From Seriola aureovittata (lineage: Eukaryota; Chordata; Actinopteri; Carangiformes; Carangidae): a stretch of DNA of 64,000 nt. The DNA lies in contig NC_079377.1 in the NCBI RefSeq assembly GCF_021018895.1, positions 9,368,501-9,432,500 of the forward strand, read 5' to 3'. Shown one piece after another: positions 34,301 through 44,894 of the stretch. The notes beneath the pieces were generated by a model that was not told the DNA's origin, did not search any database, and saw only the letters and a program-made list of their open reading frames with translations. Positions within the stretch are counted from its first letter, which is position 1. Every line of letters begins with the position of its first letter. The position numbers and the translations under genes were made by a program.

Positions 34301-35716
34301 CAAACCTCAACTGAAAGAAGGCTCTGTGTTTTTTCCTACTTGTGTGAGCAATCATGGTTTGAGGCTGCTCTGTCTTTTAAGGACAGATGGTGGGTTGTGA
34401 AACCAATACATCTTGGTGTTGGAGTGCGCCAGGCTTTGAGGGTCTGCTTCTCTGTGGTTCTTCGCGTTGCAGCATATCTGTAATTATCAGCACATGGCAC
34501 AAACACAGGATCTCCTATTCTTTTTGTGAGCCCATCCTGCCCTCCTGTTTCACACATGCACGTTTGCACTTTGGGGAAATATGTTGCTTTCTGCATAAAT
34601 TTTGAGGCCAGTCTACAGATGAGAACACTGTGTGCACATGTGCATTTGTGTGTGAATACCATTATCATAATTTACAACAAATAAAAAAAAACCTGAGAAA
34701 TGCAGCATTGATGGTTTTGATTACCATGTGCTCTTTGGGGTATTGGGGTGAAAAAAAAAACACCCGCCCCAACAAAGAGAGCCCATACGGAGGAACTGGA
34801 GCGAAGAGAGTCGGTTGAGAAAGCGGGGAGGCATTTCATTTGGTCTCTTTTGTGTGGGTAAAGATCTCTAATGAAAATAAACAAAGAAAAGGGATATCCA
34901 TAATCCCGCAGTAGCTTCCGAGCCTTGAGGCGAGCAGTGAAGAGAGGGAGAGATTGGTGATGAAAGCCCTCATGGCCAGGAGGGCTCTACTTCCATCCTT
35001 GAGTTTAATACTCAAATCTCTGTTGGAGAGCTGCACTGCAGAGACGGAGGCTGCTGCACTGAACCAAAAAAAAAAAAAGTCTGATTAGATCCTGCTGAGG
35101 CTCTGCAAAACCCCATCTTTCTCATGAAGCTCCTGAAACACTGCATTTTTCCTTGGGAAATTTTGAATGTGTAAACAGACACAGTAGATCCCTGGTACTT
35201 TACATCACCCAGCAGTAGTGTGTCACTGAATGTAGGTGTCTGAAGGCGCAAGCGACCACTGCTGCTGCTTTTGTCTCGTCTCTTTCTCTGTCTGTCACAC
35301 ACATCCACAGAGGGCAGTCGAGCGTCCAAATATTTACTTAACTTAGGGCATTGGGAGCTGTACGTAGTCATTAGCCCGTTAATGTCCGTAAACAGTGCCA
35401 CGGGGGGGCTGATATAGCGGTCTGCACACACTGTCTCCAAGCGCTCATCCCCCTCCCCTTAGTCCTCCTCCTTCACCTCTGGGATTTTACAGCGATGGTT
35501 AGGTGGTACTGAGAAAGCAGCTGTATGTGTTTCGCTTTTAGATAGAAATTCAAACATATTACATGTTTCATAAATCCAAAATGTGTTAGCAAGACTGACT
35601 CCAAATGTAAACTTAAAACAGACCCTATTGCTCACATTAAGTGTGTGTGTGAATGTATTATGTATTTACCAAGTCACATAACCTAGACCATCTAAGTAAA
35701 TAATTTCTTTACAGGT

Positions 35717-35755
<39 letters not shown>

Positions 35756-37145
35756 TCGTGCGTGTGTGTGACCAATCCACCTATGCCTCCGTTGACTCCT
35801 GTATCACCTGACCCTCTTTCTCCAGCCTCATCATGTGACCAGGAGCAGCAGTCTGCCCAGGAGGAGGCGAGGCAGCACAAGAACGATGCTGTATTCGTAC
35901 CAGACTGTGCCCAAGGAGGACTGTACAAGCCAGTCCAATGTCACCCCTCCACCGGCTACTGCTGGTGTGTGCTGGTGGACACTGGACGGCCCATACCTGG
36001 GACCTCCACCAGGTGAGAGAGAGTTCACCTATACAAAAAACCTCATGTGTGATAAGGCTATTTTAGGGCTTTTCTGTGGTATTTTCACCCTAATTTACAA
36101 AGATTCTTGGAATTTATCGCACAGCTTTTTGTGGCAAACAAACCAGACAGTTGTTACACAAAGCAAGTAAGTGATCATTCACACCAATCATAACACAGCA
36201 GAATGGCCAACTGATAGAGACGCTGTTCAAATGGATGACCCGGTTCCATGCCCTTTGGTTGGCAAATATCTTCTGTACTAAAATGTCCGTGAATAATACT
36301 GAGCTTCTCTATTTGAGAATCAGAAAATGCCAGTAAGTCTGACATAAGCATGTAGACAGAGTGACTCAGTGGTCTGGTAAGCAGCAGGTCAGAGGTCAGT
36401 CAGCCTGGCAGAGTGGGGCACTGGTGCGCTCTTGTTGAGCAGCGAGGCTGGGTATCCGATTAACAAGGCTCCAGGCAGAGTGCCAGACAGCACATTAGCA
36501 CACATATGGAAGCGTGGATTGTCCCCCTTCTCTCCCCTTGTCCCAAGCCAGCTTTTGGCCCTGTCGCACAGCAGCAATCAGGACTCCACCAGCTCTCCAA
36601 GGGAGGCAGTGAAAGCTTCCTTGTGTCCCACGCTCTCTGTCTGCCTATCTGCCTCTCTCCCTCTATCTCTCTCTTTCTCACCGTCCCTCCCCCGTTCTGT
36701 CCTCATACCAGTCCCAAATCCCTCCCTCTTTTTGGATGTGTTTCACAGCCTCTGGTTTGCCACAAAACAATTATTTGAATCCCTGAGATTTAACTGTACA
36801 GGGGAAACTGGAAAACATGGGATTTCTCTCTGATTTTACAACAAGGATAGTTTTACTGTCATAAACAATCCCTTCCACCCATTTCACTTTGAATTAATTG
36901 GCATTTTCTGACATTGTTTATTCTTTTTCGTAGGTATGAACAACCAAAGTGTGACGGCAATGCCAGGGCCCACCCAACTAAACCTAAGGACCATTATAGA
37001 AGCAGACATCTCCAAGGTAGGCCTCCAAAAACTGTACTCAGTCTCTGTTCTTCCTCTCTGTTCAGACCATATGGTGAAGTTCTTCAGCAATTGGCCTCCA
37101 ACTGTCGCTGCGCTTCCAAGGTTCTGATAACCGTGTGTGTGTGCG

Positions 37146-37186
<41 letters not shown>

Positions 37187-40100
37187 ACGCGCGTGTGTGT
37201 GTGTTGACATCATTACCACTGTTGGTCAAGGAAATGTTTGAGAAACAGTTGAGGATTGCCAGATACTGCCCCTCACTGGTCAATAAGCCAGGAGACAGAG
37301 ACGGATCGGGGGGAGGATTAATCTTTAACTGACACTGGAGATGGAGGATAGCGGGATGATAGCACAGAGGAGAAACAGCAGGGAGGAGAGTTAGAGATAA
37401 TGGATAATAGGATGCCAGAGACAGGTAGTGACAGAAAGACTGACAAGAGTTTAGATAAGTAGATTGAGGGCAGGAGGGTAGTTTAAGAGCGGTGGTCATG
37501 AGCAGGGCTTAGTTACAGATGAGACTTTGTTTGCTATTTGACATTTTAAATTGTAAAGTTTATATCTTGATATATCTGAGTGAATTTTACAAACGGATAG
37601 AACTGAAGATCATGTGTCACATTGCCATTTCAGCAAATTCCCAAAAACAACATAGGTTTACATTCAAGTGACAAAGGAGCAGGTGAGGGTGGCTGGATGG
37701 GTCCGTAAAACATCCAGCCAATGTTGGTTTCTCTTGACTGTGATAACCATCACTCCTTTAGCTTAAAATATTTATTCAAACCAAAACCACAATCTCTCCC
37801 TGACCCTAAACAATAAACCTAATCAAACCATACCCATAGTGGTATCAGATGAAAAAAGCGGCGTTGGAAGGCACTAACAAGGTATGTCGTCCTGCCGATA
37901 TGTGGGGTGTGTAATTTTGGAGCGCATTTACAGCTGTCGTGAACCCAGTTTTTCTAAAATGTAGGAGATGGTCAGTAAAATAAATCAGGTTACTTTAGAA
38001 CTAGAAGTGTGAACAAATAAAATATTCTTTGTTTTTTCTGCCATCATTCCACCTACTGAGCTAATTGCTGAGATATATTGCTCCACTCAGCTACAACTGA
38101 GCCCACATGGCATCGCAAACATAAATTATTAAACCTATTTTGAACAGGTTTAGCTTAATGCAGTTATTTCAAGCGTCTACTTTAATGTGAAAATGAAAAT
38201 AAACTGTCTGTTGTAAATGTCCACTTGATTTTGCTGAGCTGCTTCCAGATTCAGCTTTGGCCTGTTTGACTTACCATGGTTTTGCGCAGAAGTGTGCATT
38301 CAGCCTGTTTTCAATACATTTGCAAATACTAGAATATCATCATTTTAAATATCTAATTCAATTTTATCAGCAATTTCATGACTTGTCGTGAAACCATTGC
38401 AAAGCAGAGTAATAGCTTTCATGTGCTGCATACAACCAAATCTCAGTTTAAAGCTGAACGGTGCTTGGCAAATTTGCAGTTTTTTGGCGGTTTGGTAAAC
38501 ATGTTAATAATCCAGCAGCATATGAACAGAGCCACCACTGTTCCTGTCCCATCCATCACTGTTTATGTAACAGTTTGCCAGGCCAGAGCTGTGCTCTCAG
38601 CTCGCAGGTGCTGCATTTAGCAGCAGAGCAACACTCTGTCTCTGCATCGAGGACTCTTGTATAGTCTGTATAAAACTGGGAAGAACGGAATGGAGAGTCA
38701 CAGATCAATGCTCCTTAGAGCAATAAATGTTACTCATCTTTGCCTTTCAGTGACACCGGTGGTGTATATTATTGCTAATATGTTGAGCAGGACAAATTAC
38801 AGTGTCTGTCAGCAGATACTGTTTGGTGGCAATGGGGGGTGGAAAACATCCCACGAGACAGAGCTCAAGCCCAACCAAACACCTTTTTAAACACTGTGTG
38901 GTAGGACAGAAAACAATATACCTATTCACCCATGCAGTCACCTAACACAGACGCTCACACAAGTATAAAGACATCACTCTAAACCTGTAGAAAAAACCTG
39001 CACCATATCAGCCAGGTCTCCCATTATAAAATATTCCGAGACGCAGTCAAAAAAAAACACAGCATCTTGTTTTCTCTAATGAGCAGTTGCATCAGTGGCT
39101 GTAAAACCCCGTTACTGTATGAAGCAGGGGTAATTATAAACATTGCCTTCACATTGCTGCAGCCTATTTGCTGTTGAAGCGCTGGTGTTGAGAGGTTTAT
39201 GGGACAAGATGCAAGAAAGGAGCAACTTGCCCTGAAAGCAGCAGGAGAGGAAAGCAGGAGTGTTTGGCTAGCTTTCTCCCCAGAGCGGGATCATGGGATA
39301 GCATTGGGGCAGGCATTGGGAACTGCAGCTGTGAGTGCTGACAGGTCTCTGCCCCATGTGGCTCCATAGAATAACACAGCTTCTTATTGACAGTAACACA
39401 CGGGCACACACATGCAAACATGCACATACTGGCCAACTTTCTAAAGGCAGCGGAGATACGGAGGCGTATGAATAGCTGTGTAGATGTTAGATTTTCAACA
39501 AGAAAAATGTAATCATTCCAGGCTTTCTCAACTTGATTCCATCCTGCATCTGTCAAACATGGACATTACATAATTATAATGATTATGAAGTAAGGCAGAG
39601 CAGACGTTTACTGCTTCGGCCTCGAACCGAACGGAAAATGGCCAGACTCAATTTCCTTTGAATGACAGCAGGAACATTTGTGTCCTGCCCCACAGCAAAA
39701 CAGTGTCCAGACGGACAGACAGAAGCTGATCTGTCCCGCCCCCACAAGAAAAACTTTTGCTGCCAAGAGGAAAGGACTGCAGCTTTACCTGATGGCTTCC
39801 CATCTGAATGAACTGCAGACATGTTCGGATTCCTCCAGCATTACGGAGAGGACGTGTGCTCTCCATGAAAAACACTAAGCCTCAAACAAGTCCAACTGCC
39901 ATCCCACAAATCTCTCTTCAGTCAGAAAGCCAGATAAAAACACTTTGCCGTCTGAGGGTGCAATTGTGTGACTGTCTAGACTAATTTACCACAAGAGGCT
40001 CAGCAAGGCACCACTTTGGCCATTCACAGGTGGGTCAGATATTTTACTGGGCTCGGGCCAGGGAGGGCCTACTAAAACTTAAGTGCAAGTCTGTTCAGCA

Positions 40101-42338
40101 TGTAAAAGAGACTGTGAATGTTTCAGCCCTCAGCTCGGCCCGGGTTGCTAAAGCCCCGTGCTGCTTGGGAAAGGTGGAGTGTAGGCTGGTGTTGGGTGTT
40201 TACGCCGATGCTGGTCGCCACCTGTTAGAGCGGGGCAAAGCATGCTATTATCTCCAACACAAGAGAATCTGGCCCCGCAGGCCTGGGCCATAAAAAAGGA
40301 GCAGCAAACTGCGGAGAATTTTGCTTCTTCTCCACAGGCGCAATAGCAGAGGGAAGTCGGACTGTGAGAAAGCAGAGGAGAGCCGGGAGAGGAATCCAGG
40401 AATCTCTCTGGCCTCCATAGCCTTCAGCTCTTCCAGAACAACCTTGGCCTCCACACTCTTAAAACTCTACGGCCTAACAGACAATTACTATCATTAGGGT
40501 CATTCCACTCCAGTCGTCCCTCATTTAAATTTTTTTTCCCGTCATTCTGCATGTAATGATGCTTCTCTGTTGGTTTTAGTTGCGTAGTTAATGATAGATT
40601 TTACCTTATAGGTTTATGAGTTAATTATATCAGTCTCCTCTCTGGCTGACATTTCAAATAGTAATCCCACCACACGCTGAAGATCAGCTGTTGCGACTGT
40701 CAATCTCTGAACGCATACCTTTAAATCTGACATCCCTCAGATGAAATCCTCAGTAACACTCTCTGTCAGGACTGTGTTTGGTACCCTTGATGTCTCAGAT
40801 GAGTATCAGGCACTGAATGGAGCCTCTTGTCCATACACACAACAATCGGTAACATCATCTGGGCCTCCAGCTGTCAAAACCACTCAGGGGCCTCCGGGAT
40901 GATTGGCAGGTACCCTCTTCCTCCTCCAGATGAGGGGAGGTCTGACACTTTATGAGAGGGAGTTAAAGACAACTGTGAGAGTCTTGTTTGGGTTTATTTT
41001 CTCCTCTGCTGTCTTTATGTGCTGCTCACGTTAGACCTACGCTGCCAGTTACATGACGTCCCTCCCCAAACATTTATTAGGCCACCTATGACGGCAGCAT
41101 TCCAGATCACAACACATGTCGTAATGCCGTGGACCGGAGGATCATTTGTCTGTGTTTGCTGACACATGTGTACACTTAATTCCATGTGAACTGTATAATG
41201 CATGCTCACACACACTCATTCAGGTGTCTGTGGCTTATTTTCCAGGCTGTCCTGGGGCAAAGAAAACAGAGTTCCTGACAAGTGTTCTTGACGCGCTGTC
41301 GACAGACATGGTGCACGCCGTCACAGACCCAGCATCCGCCGGAAGGTATGACGTATGTTCATCTTACCATTGTTGATGTATGTCAGGCGGTTCGGTCATT
41401 TGTGTGATACAGGTGATTTTTTTCCTGTAACCATGGCAACTGGTTGAACTCCAGTGACTTGCGTAACTCTAGTCAGTTGGATGAAGTGATGTAGCGGATC
41501 TTTATCAGCTGATGAACTGATGAATTGATATCTGTCATTTAGGATGGCTGAGCCTGACCCCAGCCACACCCTGGAGGAGAGGGTGGTCCACTGGTATTTC
41601 AGTCAGCTGGACAAAAACTCCAGTGGGGACATCGGGAAGAAGGAGATCAAGCCTTTCAAACGCTTCCTGCGCAAGAAGTCCAAGCCTAAGAAGTGCGTAA
41701 AGAAGTTTGTGGAGTACTGCGACATCAGCAACGACAAGGCGCTCTCTCTGCAGGAGCTGATGGGCTGCCTCGGGGTGACCAAAGAAGAGGGTGAGCTGAG
41801 CAACACAGTAACGCAACCTAATGTCTAATGGCTAGCTACAGCTAATACAGTCTACCAGCAACAGGTGTCACTTCAGCTGGCAAAATTGGCAAGCGCTGGC
41901 TTCAAATAAGAAGCCTGCTTTGGCCTGGATCTGCTTAAAATCAAGGACCAGCTGGGAAAGCGCTTATTGAAGGGTTAACGGTACTTTGTGGAGATTTGAT
42001 GCTTGAATTTAGCTGAAGTATTCCTCATATTATGGTTGTTGACCTTTTATATCACTTTTTTTTGTCTCACAGGGGCCAAACCAGGAGAGGGCCTACCTTC
42101 TAGTAAACTAGTAAGTAAACTACTCATCCCACACAAATGGATAAAATGGCTCTGAGAAAAATTGGTTTCACATCTGGAGTCAAACTGAAATATTGTTTTA
42201 GCTCTGTCAGCGTTGACTGAGCCAGGAATATACAATCATTAAAAAAGTTGTCAGACTAAGTGCAAACAGACGAGGGCATGTGTCAAACTGACGTCACTTT
42301 AATTCTCTCCTCAGAATCCCTCAAAGAAGCAAGGCTAA
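20995..42338 (+). CDS. smoc2: SPARC-related modular calcium-binding protein 2, complete
   Basis: Thirteen coding exons join in frame to 430 residues (human SMOC2 has about 446): 20995-21069, 26948-27110, 29280-29386, 29639-29738, 30519-30563, 32836-32883, 34177-34251, 35826-36012, 36934-37016, 41246-41345, 41543-41790, 42073-42110, 42315-42338. The order is signal peptide (MRVCPLLVFLCLLCAGRA), Kazal/follistatin-like domain (residues 26-79), first thyroglobulin type-1 domain (about 82-148), SMOC linker, second thyroglobulin type-1 domain (about 206-275), and a SPARC-type extracellular calcium-binding domain with two EF-hands (about 295-406). It ends in a basic tail, NPSKKQG. QKFSALTFLRVDQDK and the spacing around CWCVTPNG and CWCVLVDTG fit SMOC2 better than SMOC1. 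The family is secreted to the matrix and modulates BMP, Wnt and growth-factor signalling; those roles are known for the family, not seen here. Intron 1 (5.9 kb) and intron 9 (4.2 kb) are the largest. Confidence 0.97.
24925..25106 (+). repeat. SINE-like interspersed repeat with A-rich 3' end
   Basis: The sequence gcccagtcgttaaagcactg, then gttcacatccagatggggac, then tttgttgcatgccacctccc, then ctgaataaagtcataaaatg resembles a widespread teleost short repeat. That repeat combines a tRNA-like internal promoter region with a tail reading like gggacctttgttgcatgtc. It ends in a T-run and an A-run at 25081-25106. The family name is not certain. Confidence 0.6.
25780..25874. repeat. (GAGT)n tetranucleotide microsatellite
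   Basis: About 24 tandem GAGT units with a few GAGC variants towards the right end, in smoc2 intron 1. Confidence 0.95.
26281..26338. repeat. C26 homopolymer followed by (AC)16
   Basis: Twenty-six consecutive C bases run directly into sixteen AC units, in smoc2 intron 1 about 600 bases before exon 2. The minus strand is a long G-run. Confidence 0.95.
26948..27110 (+). other. smoc2: smoc2 exon 2: Kazal/follistatin-like domain
   Basis: One exon encodes the whole domain, residues 26-79, with six cysteines in Kazal spacing: KECNMEC, then KPLCASDGRTFTSRCEF, then RAKC and GPC. The CASDGRTF core is the Kazal signature. Protease inhibition is not expected, since follistatin-like domains of this family mainly mediate binding. 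Confidence 0.93.
27111..29279 (+). other. smoc2: smoc2 intron 2 with (CA)n tract
   Basis: A 2.2-kb intron with a (CA)n microsatellite at 28363-28411. An antisense open frame of 174 codons (28876-29400) overlaps exon 3 and is judged a shadow. No other feature was recognised. Confidence 0.75.
28363..28411. repeat. (CA)n microsatellite
   Basis: Uninterrupted CA repeat in smoc2 intron 2. Confidence 0.95.
29280..29738 (+). other. smoc2: smoc2 exons 3-4: thyroglobulin type-1 domain 1
   Basis: Exon 29280-29386 encodes SRCVAEKKYTEQQAKKLF and VPVCNPDGTYSE. Exon 29639-29738 continues with VQCHSYTGYCWCVTPNGRPI and ends PRCQ. The QC..CWCV..C pattern is the thyroglobulin type-1 signature with six cysteines in total. 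The donor after exon 4 is the weak CAAG|GTTGGA. Confidence 0.92.
29739..30518 (+). other. smoc2: smoc2 intron 4
   Basis: A 780-bp intron of unique-looking sequence; I see no repeat, gene or hairpin in it. Confidence 0.7.
31269..31311. repeat. (TG)n microsatellite
   Basis: TG repeat in smoc2 intron 5, flanked by further TG-rich sequence. Confidence 0.95.
32634..32692. repeat. interrupted (CA)n microsatellite
   Basis: CA repeat broken by CCCA and TCA units, in smoc2 intron 5. Confidence 0.9.
33345..33755 (+). repeat. degraded interspersed repeat of the TTTACTT/AAGTA type
   Basis: The string tacatttactttaagtactg, then atgatgcattgttacagaca, then aatgctacttccataaaagt and tacttaaagcatgcattgct follows, in order, a common non-autonomous DNA repeat of teleosts. 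That repeat has ends reading like acatttactcaagtactgta and an internal tatgatgcattgttatag. It lies inside smoc2 intron 6. The family was named only by resemblance. Confidence 0.65.
34252..35825 (+). other. smoc2: smoc2 intron 7
   Basis: A 1.6-kb intron whose middle (about 34740-35460) is unique-looking, moderate-GC DNA without repeats. It ends with a (TG)n tract at 35718-35752 close to the exon 8 acceptor. Confidence 0.7.
35718..35752 (+). repeat. (TG)n microsatellite near the exon 8 acceptor
   Basis: TG repeat, with extra TG-rich sequence to about 35770, ending about 55-75 bases before the AG at 35824-35825. Confidence 0.95.
35826..37016 (+). other. smoc2: smoc2 exons 8-9: thyroglobulin type-1 domain 2
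   Basis: Exon 35826-36012 encodes SSCDQEQQSAQEEARQHK, then VFVPDCAQGGLYKPVQC and GYCWCVLVDTGRPIPG. Exon 36934-37016 encodes YEQPKCDGNARAHP and the basic stretch KPKDHYRSRHLQ. Six cysteines and the CWCV signature are intact. Confidence 0.92.
36013..36933 (+). other. smoc2: smoc2 intron 8
   Basis: A 921-bp intron with a CT-rich stretch at about 36640-36730. Nothing else was recognised. Confidence 0.7.
37017..41245 (+). other. smoc2: smoc2 intron 9
   Basis: A 4.2-kb intron, with a (TG)n tract at 37134-37204 near its start. The part at about 39600-40470 is less AT-rich and repeat-free, with a TTTATGG-type motif (ccataaaa at 40286-40293) that could bind Hox/Cdx-class factors. No exon was recognised. 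Confidence 0.7.
37134..37204. repeat. (TG)n microsatellite, interrupted
   Basis: TG run with GCGCC and CACGCG interruptions, about 120 bases after the exon 9 donor of smoc2. Confidence 0.93.
41246..42338 (+). other. smoc2: smoc2 exons 10-13: EF-hand calcium-binding domain and tail
   Basis: Exon 41246-41345 encodes CPGAKKTEFLTSVLDALSTD. Exon 41543-41790 carries two EF-hand loops: DKNSSGDIGKKE (residues 351-362) and DISNDKALSLQE (388-399), each with Asp at position 1 and Glu at position 12. Between them lies a strongly basic segment, KRFLRKKSKPKKCVKK, a plausible heparan-sulfate contact. Exons 42073-42110 and 42315-42338 encode the short C-terminus KPGEGLPSSKL and NPSKKQG. Confidence 0.93.
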
Positions 42339-42831
42339 GCCAGCAACTGAGATTTCCCCTCCCACACGGAGAACGTGCCCTCACCAATCGGCAATAATGG
42401 AAACCATAGTATTTGCACTTTGTACTTTAAAAAAAATGTAAATTCACTTTGTAGAAATAAGGTATTTAAACAGACTGCTGAATCTGTGAATGATGTAGTT
42501 AGCTTTTTATGTCCTGACAAACAAAAATTATTTAACACATACAATGTATGTGTCCTTTGTGTGTCTAAAAAGTATACTTTTCAGAGTTGTACAAGTTTTA
42601 ATGTTTGATGTTACATTTTGTGCCCCCTCCCCTATTGTGCTTTTTTTTCTCTCATACGCATAACGTTCCACGGGATTTTTGCTACGCGGTTACAATACTT
42701 AAGACCATCCCATCTCTCACGTACTGACCTATAGCATCTCTTCCTGTGCTTTGTACAGCAGTTTGAAAGAATGTTTTAAACATACATCATAAAAACGTCC
42801 TACATGTTCACATGTATTCATGTTTATTAGA

Positions 42832-42837
42832 AATAAA
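42832..42837 (+). terminator. smoc2: smoc2 poly(A) signal, proximal
   Basis: AATAAA 494 bases after the TAA stop at 42336-42338, followed by T/G-rich sequence (tgcgctctgtcttaatgtgt) as expected for a downstream element. Confidence 0.7.
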
Positions 42838-43006
42838 GAACTCTTTTATACATTTTGCGCTCTGTCTTAATGTGTCAGAGACGGTTCATTAAGTCAGTAA
42901 ATTACTTTGTTTCTCTCTGAACCAGTTATTCTTCTTCTATATTTTCCTTCTGATCATATAAATGTTGTAATGTCTTTGCCGTTTTGTGTTTTCTTGCTGC
43001 GTCTTC

Positions 43007-43012
43007 AATAAA
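43007..43012 (+). terminator. smoc2: smoc2 poly(A) signal, possible distal
   Basis: A second AATAAA 175 bases further on. It could be used for a longer 3' UTR; its use is unknown. Confidence 0.4.
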
Positions 43013-44010
43013 ACACCTTGTTGACACAGTCTTTAGGAGCCAAGTATTAGTCATACATAGCAAAGGTCGTGTATCATCCCATTTTCAGACAGCATGCCAG
43101 TTCCCCTGGGGCAACAGTTTAGAATTGGAAAAAACGGATGGTGCTTGTTTCTGTTCTCGTCACAGATTTCCCACGTCAACTGAAGACAGATAAATGGGCC
43201 AATCTCGGCTGTGTGTCGTATGACTTGCCGTTAAAAGGGCGTTATATGAGCCAAGTGTGTGTGAACGTATATTTGCATAAGGTATGCTTGCATGTATACA
43301 GTAAATGTACACTTGAACAGTCAGCGAGGTTTGAATAGATTCTTTCTTAACAACATGCAGAGCGGAGCAGCCTTGACACATTACAGTACTGTACATTGTT
43401 CCTGCCTGATTATGTTGGGGCTACTAAATGGTAAGCCATGGCTTTTCACACACAAAGTCCCCTATAGGGCTGAGCGACTGACCTCAGACTGACCTGCTCA
43501 CTCAGGCTTAGCCTCTAATTTATGATTAACACATCGGTCTCCTTTCTGTGATATAATCCAGCCCAATGGTCTGGTTTTAACACCCCAGGGGAACACAGAG
43601 GAGAGATTATGACTGTCTGCTCTAAGATGGTGGATTAGAGATGGATAACCTATGGCCTTCTTAAGCACTTTCTCCATCCACAGCAACGGAAAAGCTAAAT
43701 CTGAAGCAACAAGTCCTAAAGCAGCACAGATATATATGTTGTTATCCCACAGAAAAACCCAGCTCATAAGTGTACGGCTAACTCAGCCTTCATATGCATC
43801 TAAAATCATTTGGTGTTCCTTATTTGCTTGCTTAAACGCAGTCTTCTAATTATAAACTCACAATTCGGCTCCGTCTTTTTGCAACATCCCTAATTTCCAC
43901 CCGTGTTCCTGGCCTAAATCCCCCTGAAGGTGATGTTAGCACCATGCCCAGAACAACATTTGCTCTTCCCAAACAGCCATGTAATCTGTTAATGTGGCTG
44001 TGCTGGTTAC

Positions 44011-44037
44011 AGGTGTAGCAGCGCAGAAGCTACACCT
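44011..44037. repeat. perfect 9-bp hairpin
   Basis: AGGTGTAGC at 44011-44019 and GCTACACCT at 44029-44037 are exact reverse complements around a 9-base loop. It is downstream of smoc2 in a non-coding patch. Confidence 0.7.
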
Positions 44038-44894
44038 TATTGCTGCTCTCCTCATCCAACAAACTCATCAACCTTCACCTATACCTCTAGCCAACCCCTC
44101 CACTGCTGCTGAAACTCCAATCTCCACCCAACACAATGCTAAAGCCTTGTCATGTGTGATTCCAGCTCCCCTGGGCTGAGATGCACGTAAACACCTTTTA
44201 CGATTTGGCCTGATGTCAAGGCATGGTTTTGTGAATATGTTCCCCTGATGGCTTGGACTCTTGCCTGAACTGATGGAGTAGCTGAAGAAACGCATCCAAA
44301 CCTTTTGGCCCGGTTACCAGGACCTTCTCACGATTGGCAATGGCCTCCCCCTCTCCTTCTCCTGAGTCCTGCTTCCTCACTTCTCTCACTCATACATGCA
44401 CAAACACACTCCCTGAGCACAGAGATACCATTGAGCGGGATTTGTGGGCACAGTTTGTGTGCTTTAATGGGCAAGAGGAGGCACCCGATCTCACCACTGG
44501 CAGGGGCCTGCGGCTGTGGACTCATGAAGAAATTACTGTCAAAAGCCATCATGGCTTTAATAGCCTCTGGCCCCGCTGCGGCTTCCCCCTGGCCCTTGGA
44601 GGGGCTCTGGTCCATGGGTAAACAGAGTGAGGACGGCCTGCACCCTGGGACTCTCTCTTGCTCTCTTACTGCTTCCCCTGGTGTGGCCCAAACACCCCAG
44701 CGGTCCAGCCAGCGCCGCAGGACACCGCCAGTCATTACACTCAAGAAAATTAATTGCTAGAAGAGGTGTGACTTTTTAATGGGTGCAAAAGAAAAACAAG
44801 TGTGCTAAGTGTTGTATGGAACTGACTGCTCTCACACAAGGAGCCTTCTTTAAAACTTTATCTCCCCTTAGAGAGATTTATTTGTTGCGAGTAA

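Noticed and set aside
35720..36016. smoc2 exon 8 starting upstream, inside the (TG)n open frame
   Set aside because: The frame is continuous but the Val-Cys repeat is microsatellite translation. The AG at 35824-35825 gives the conserved SSCDQE start in phase.
44305..44760. Overlapping frames of 151 and 138 codons on opposite strands
   Set aside because: Frames open on both strands of a GC-rich patch, with no domain and no conserved motif; composition explains them.
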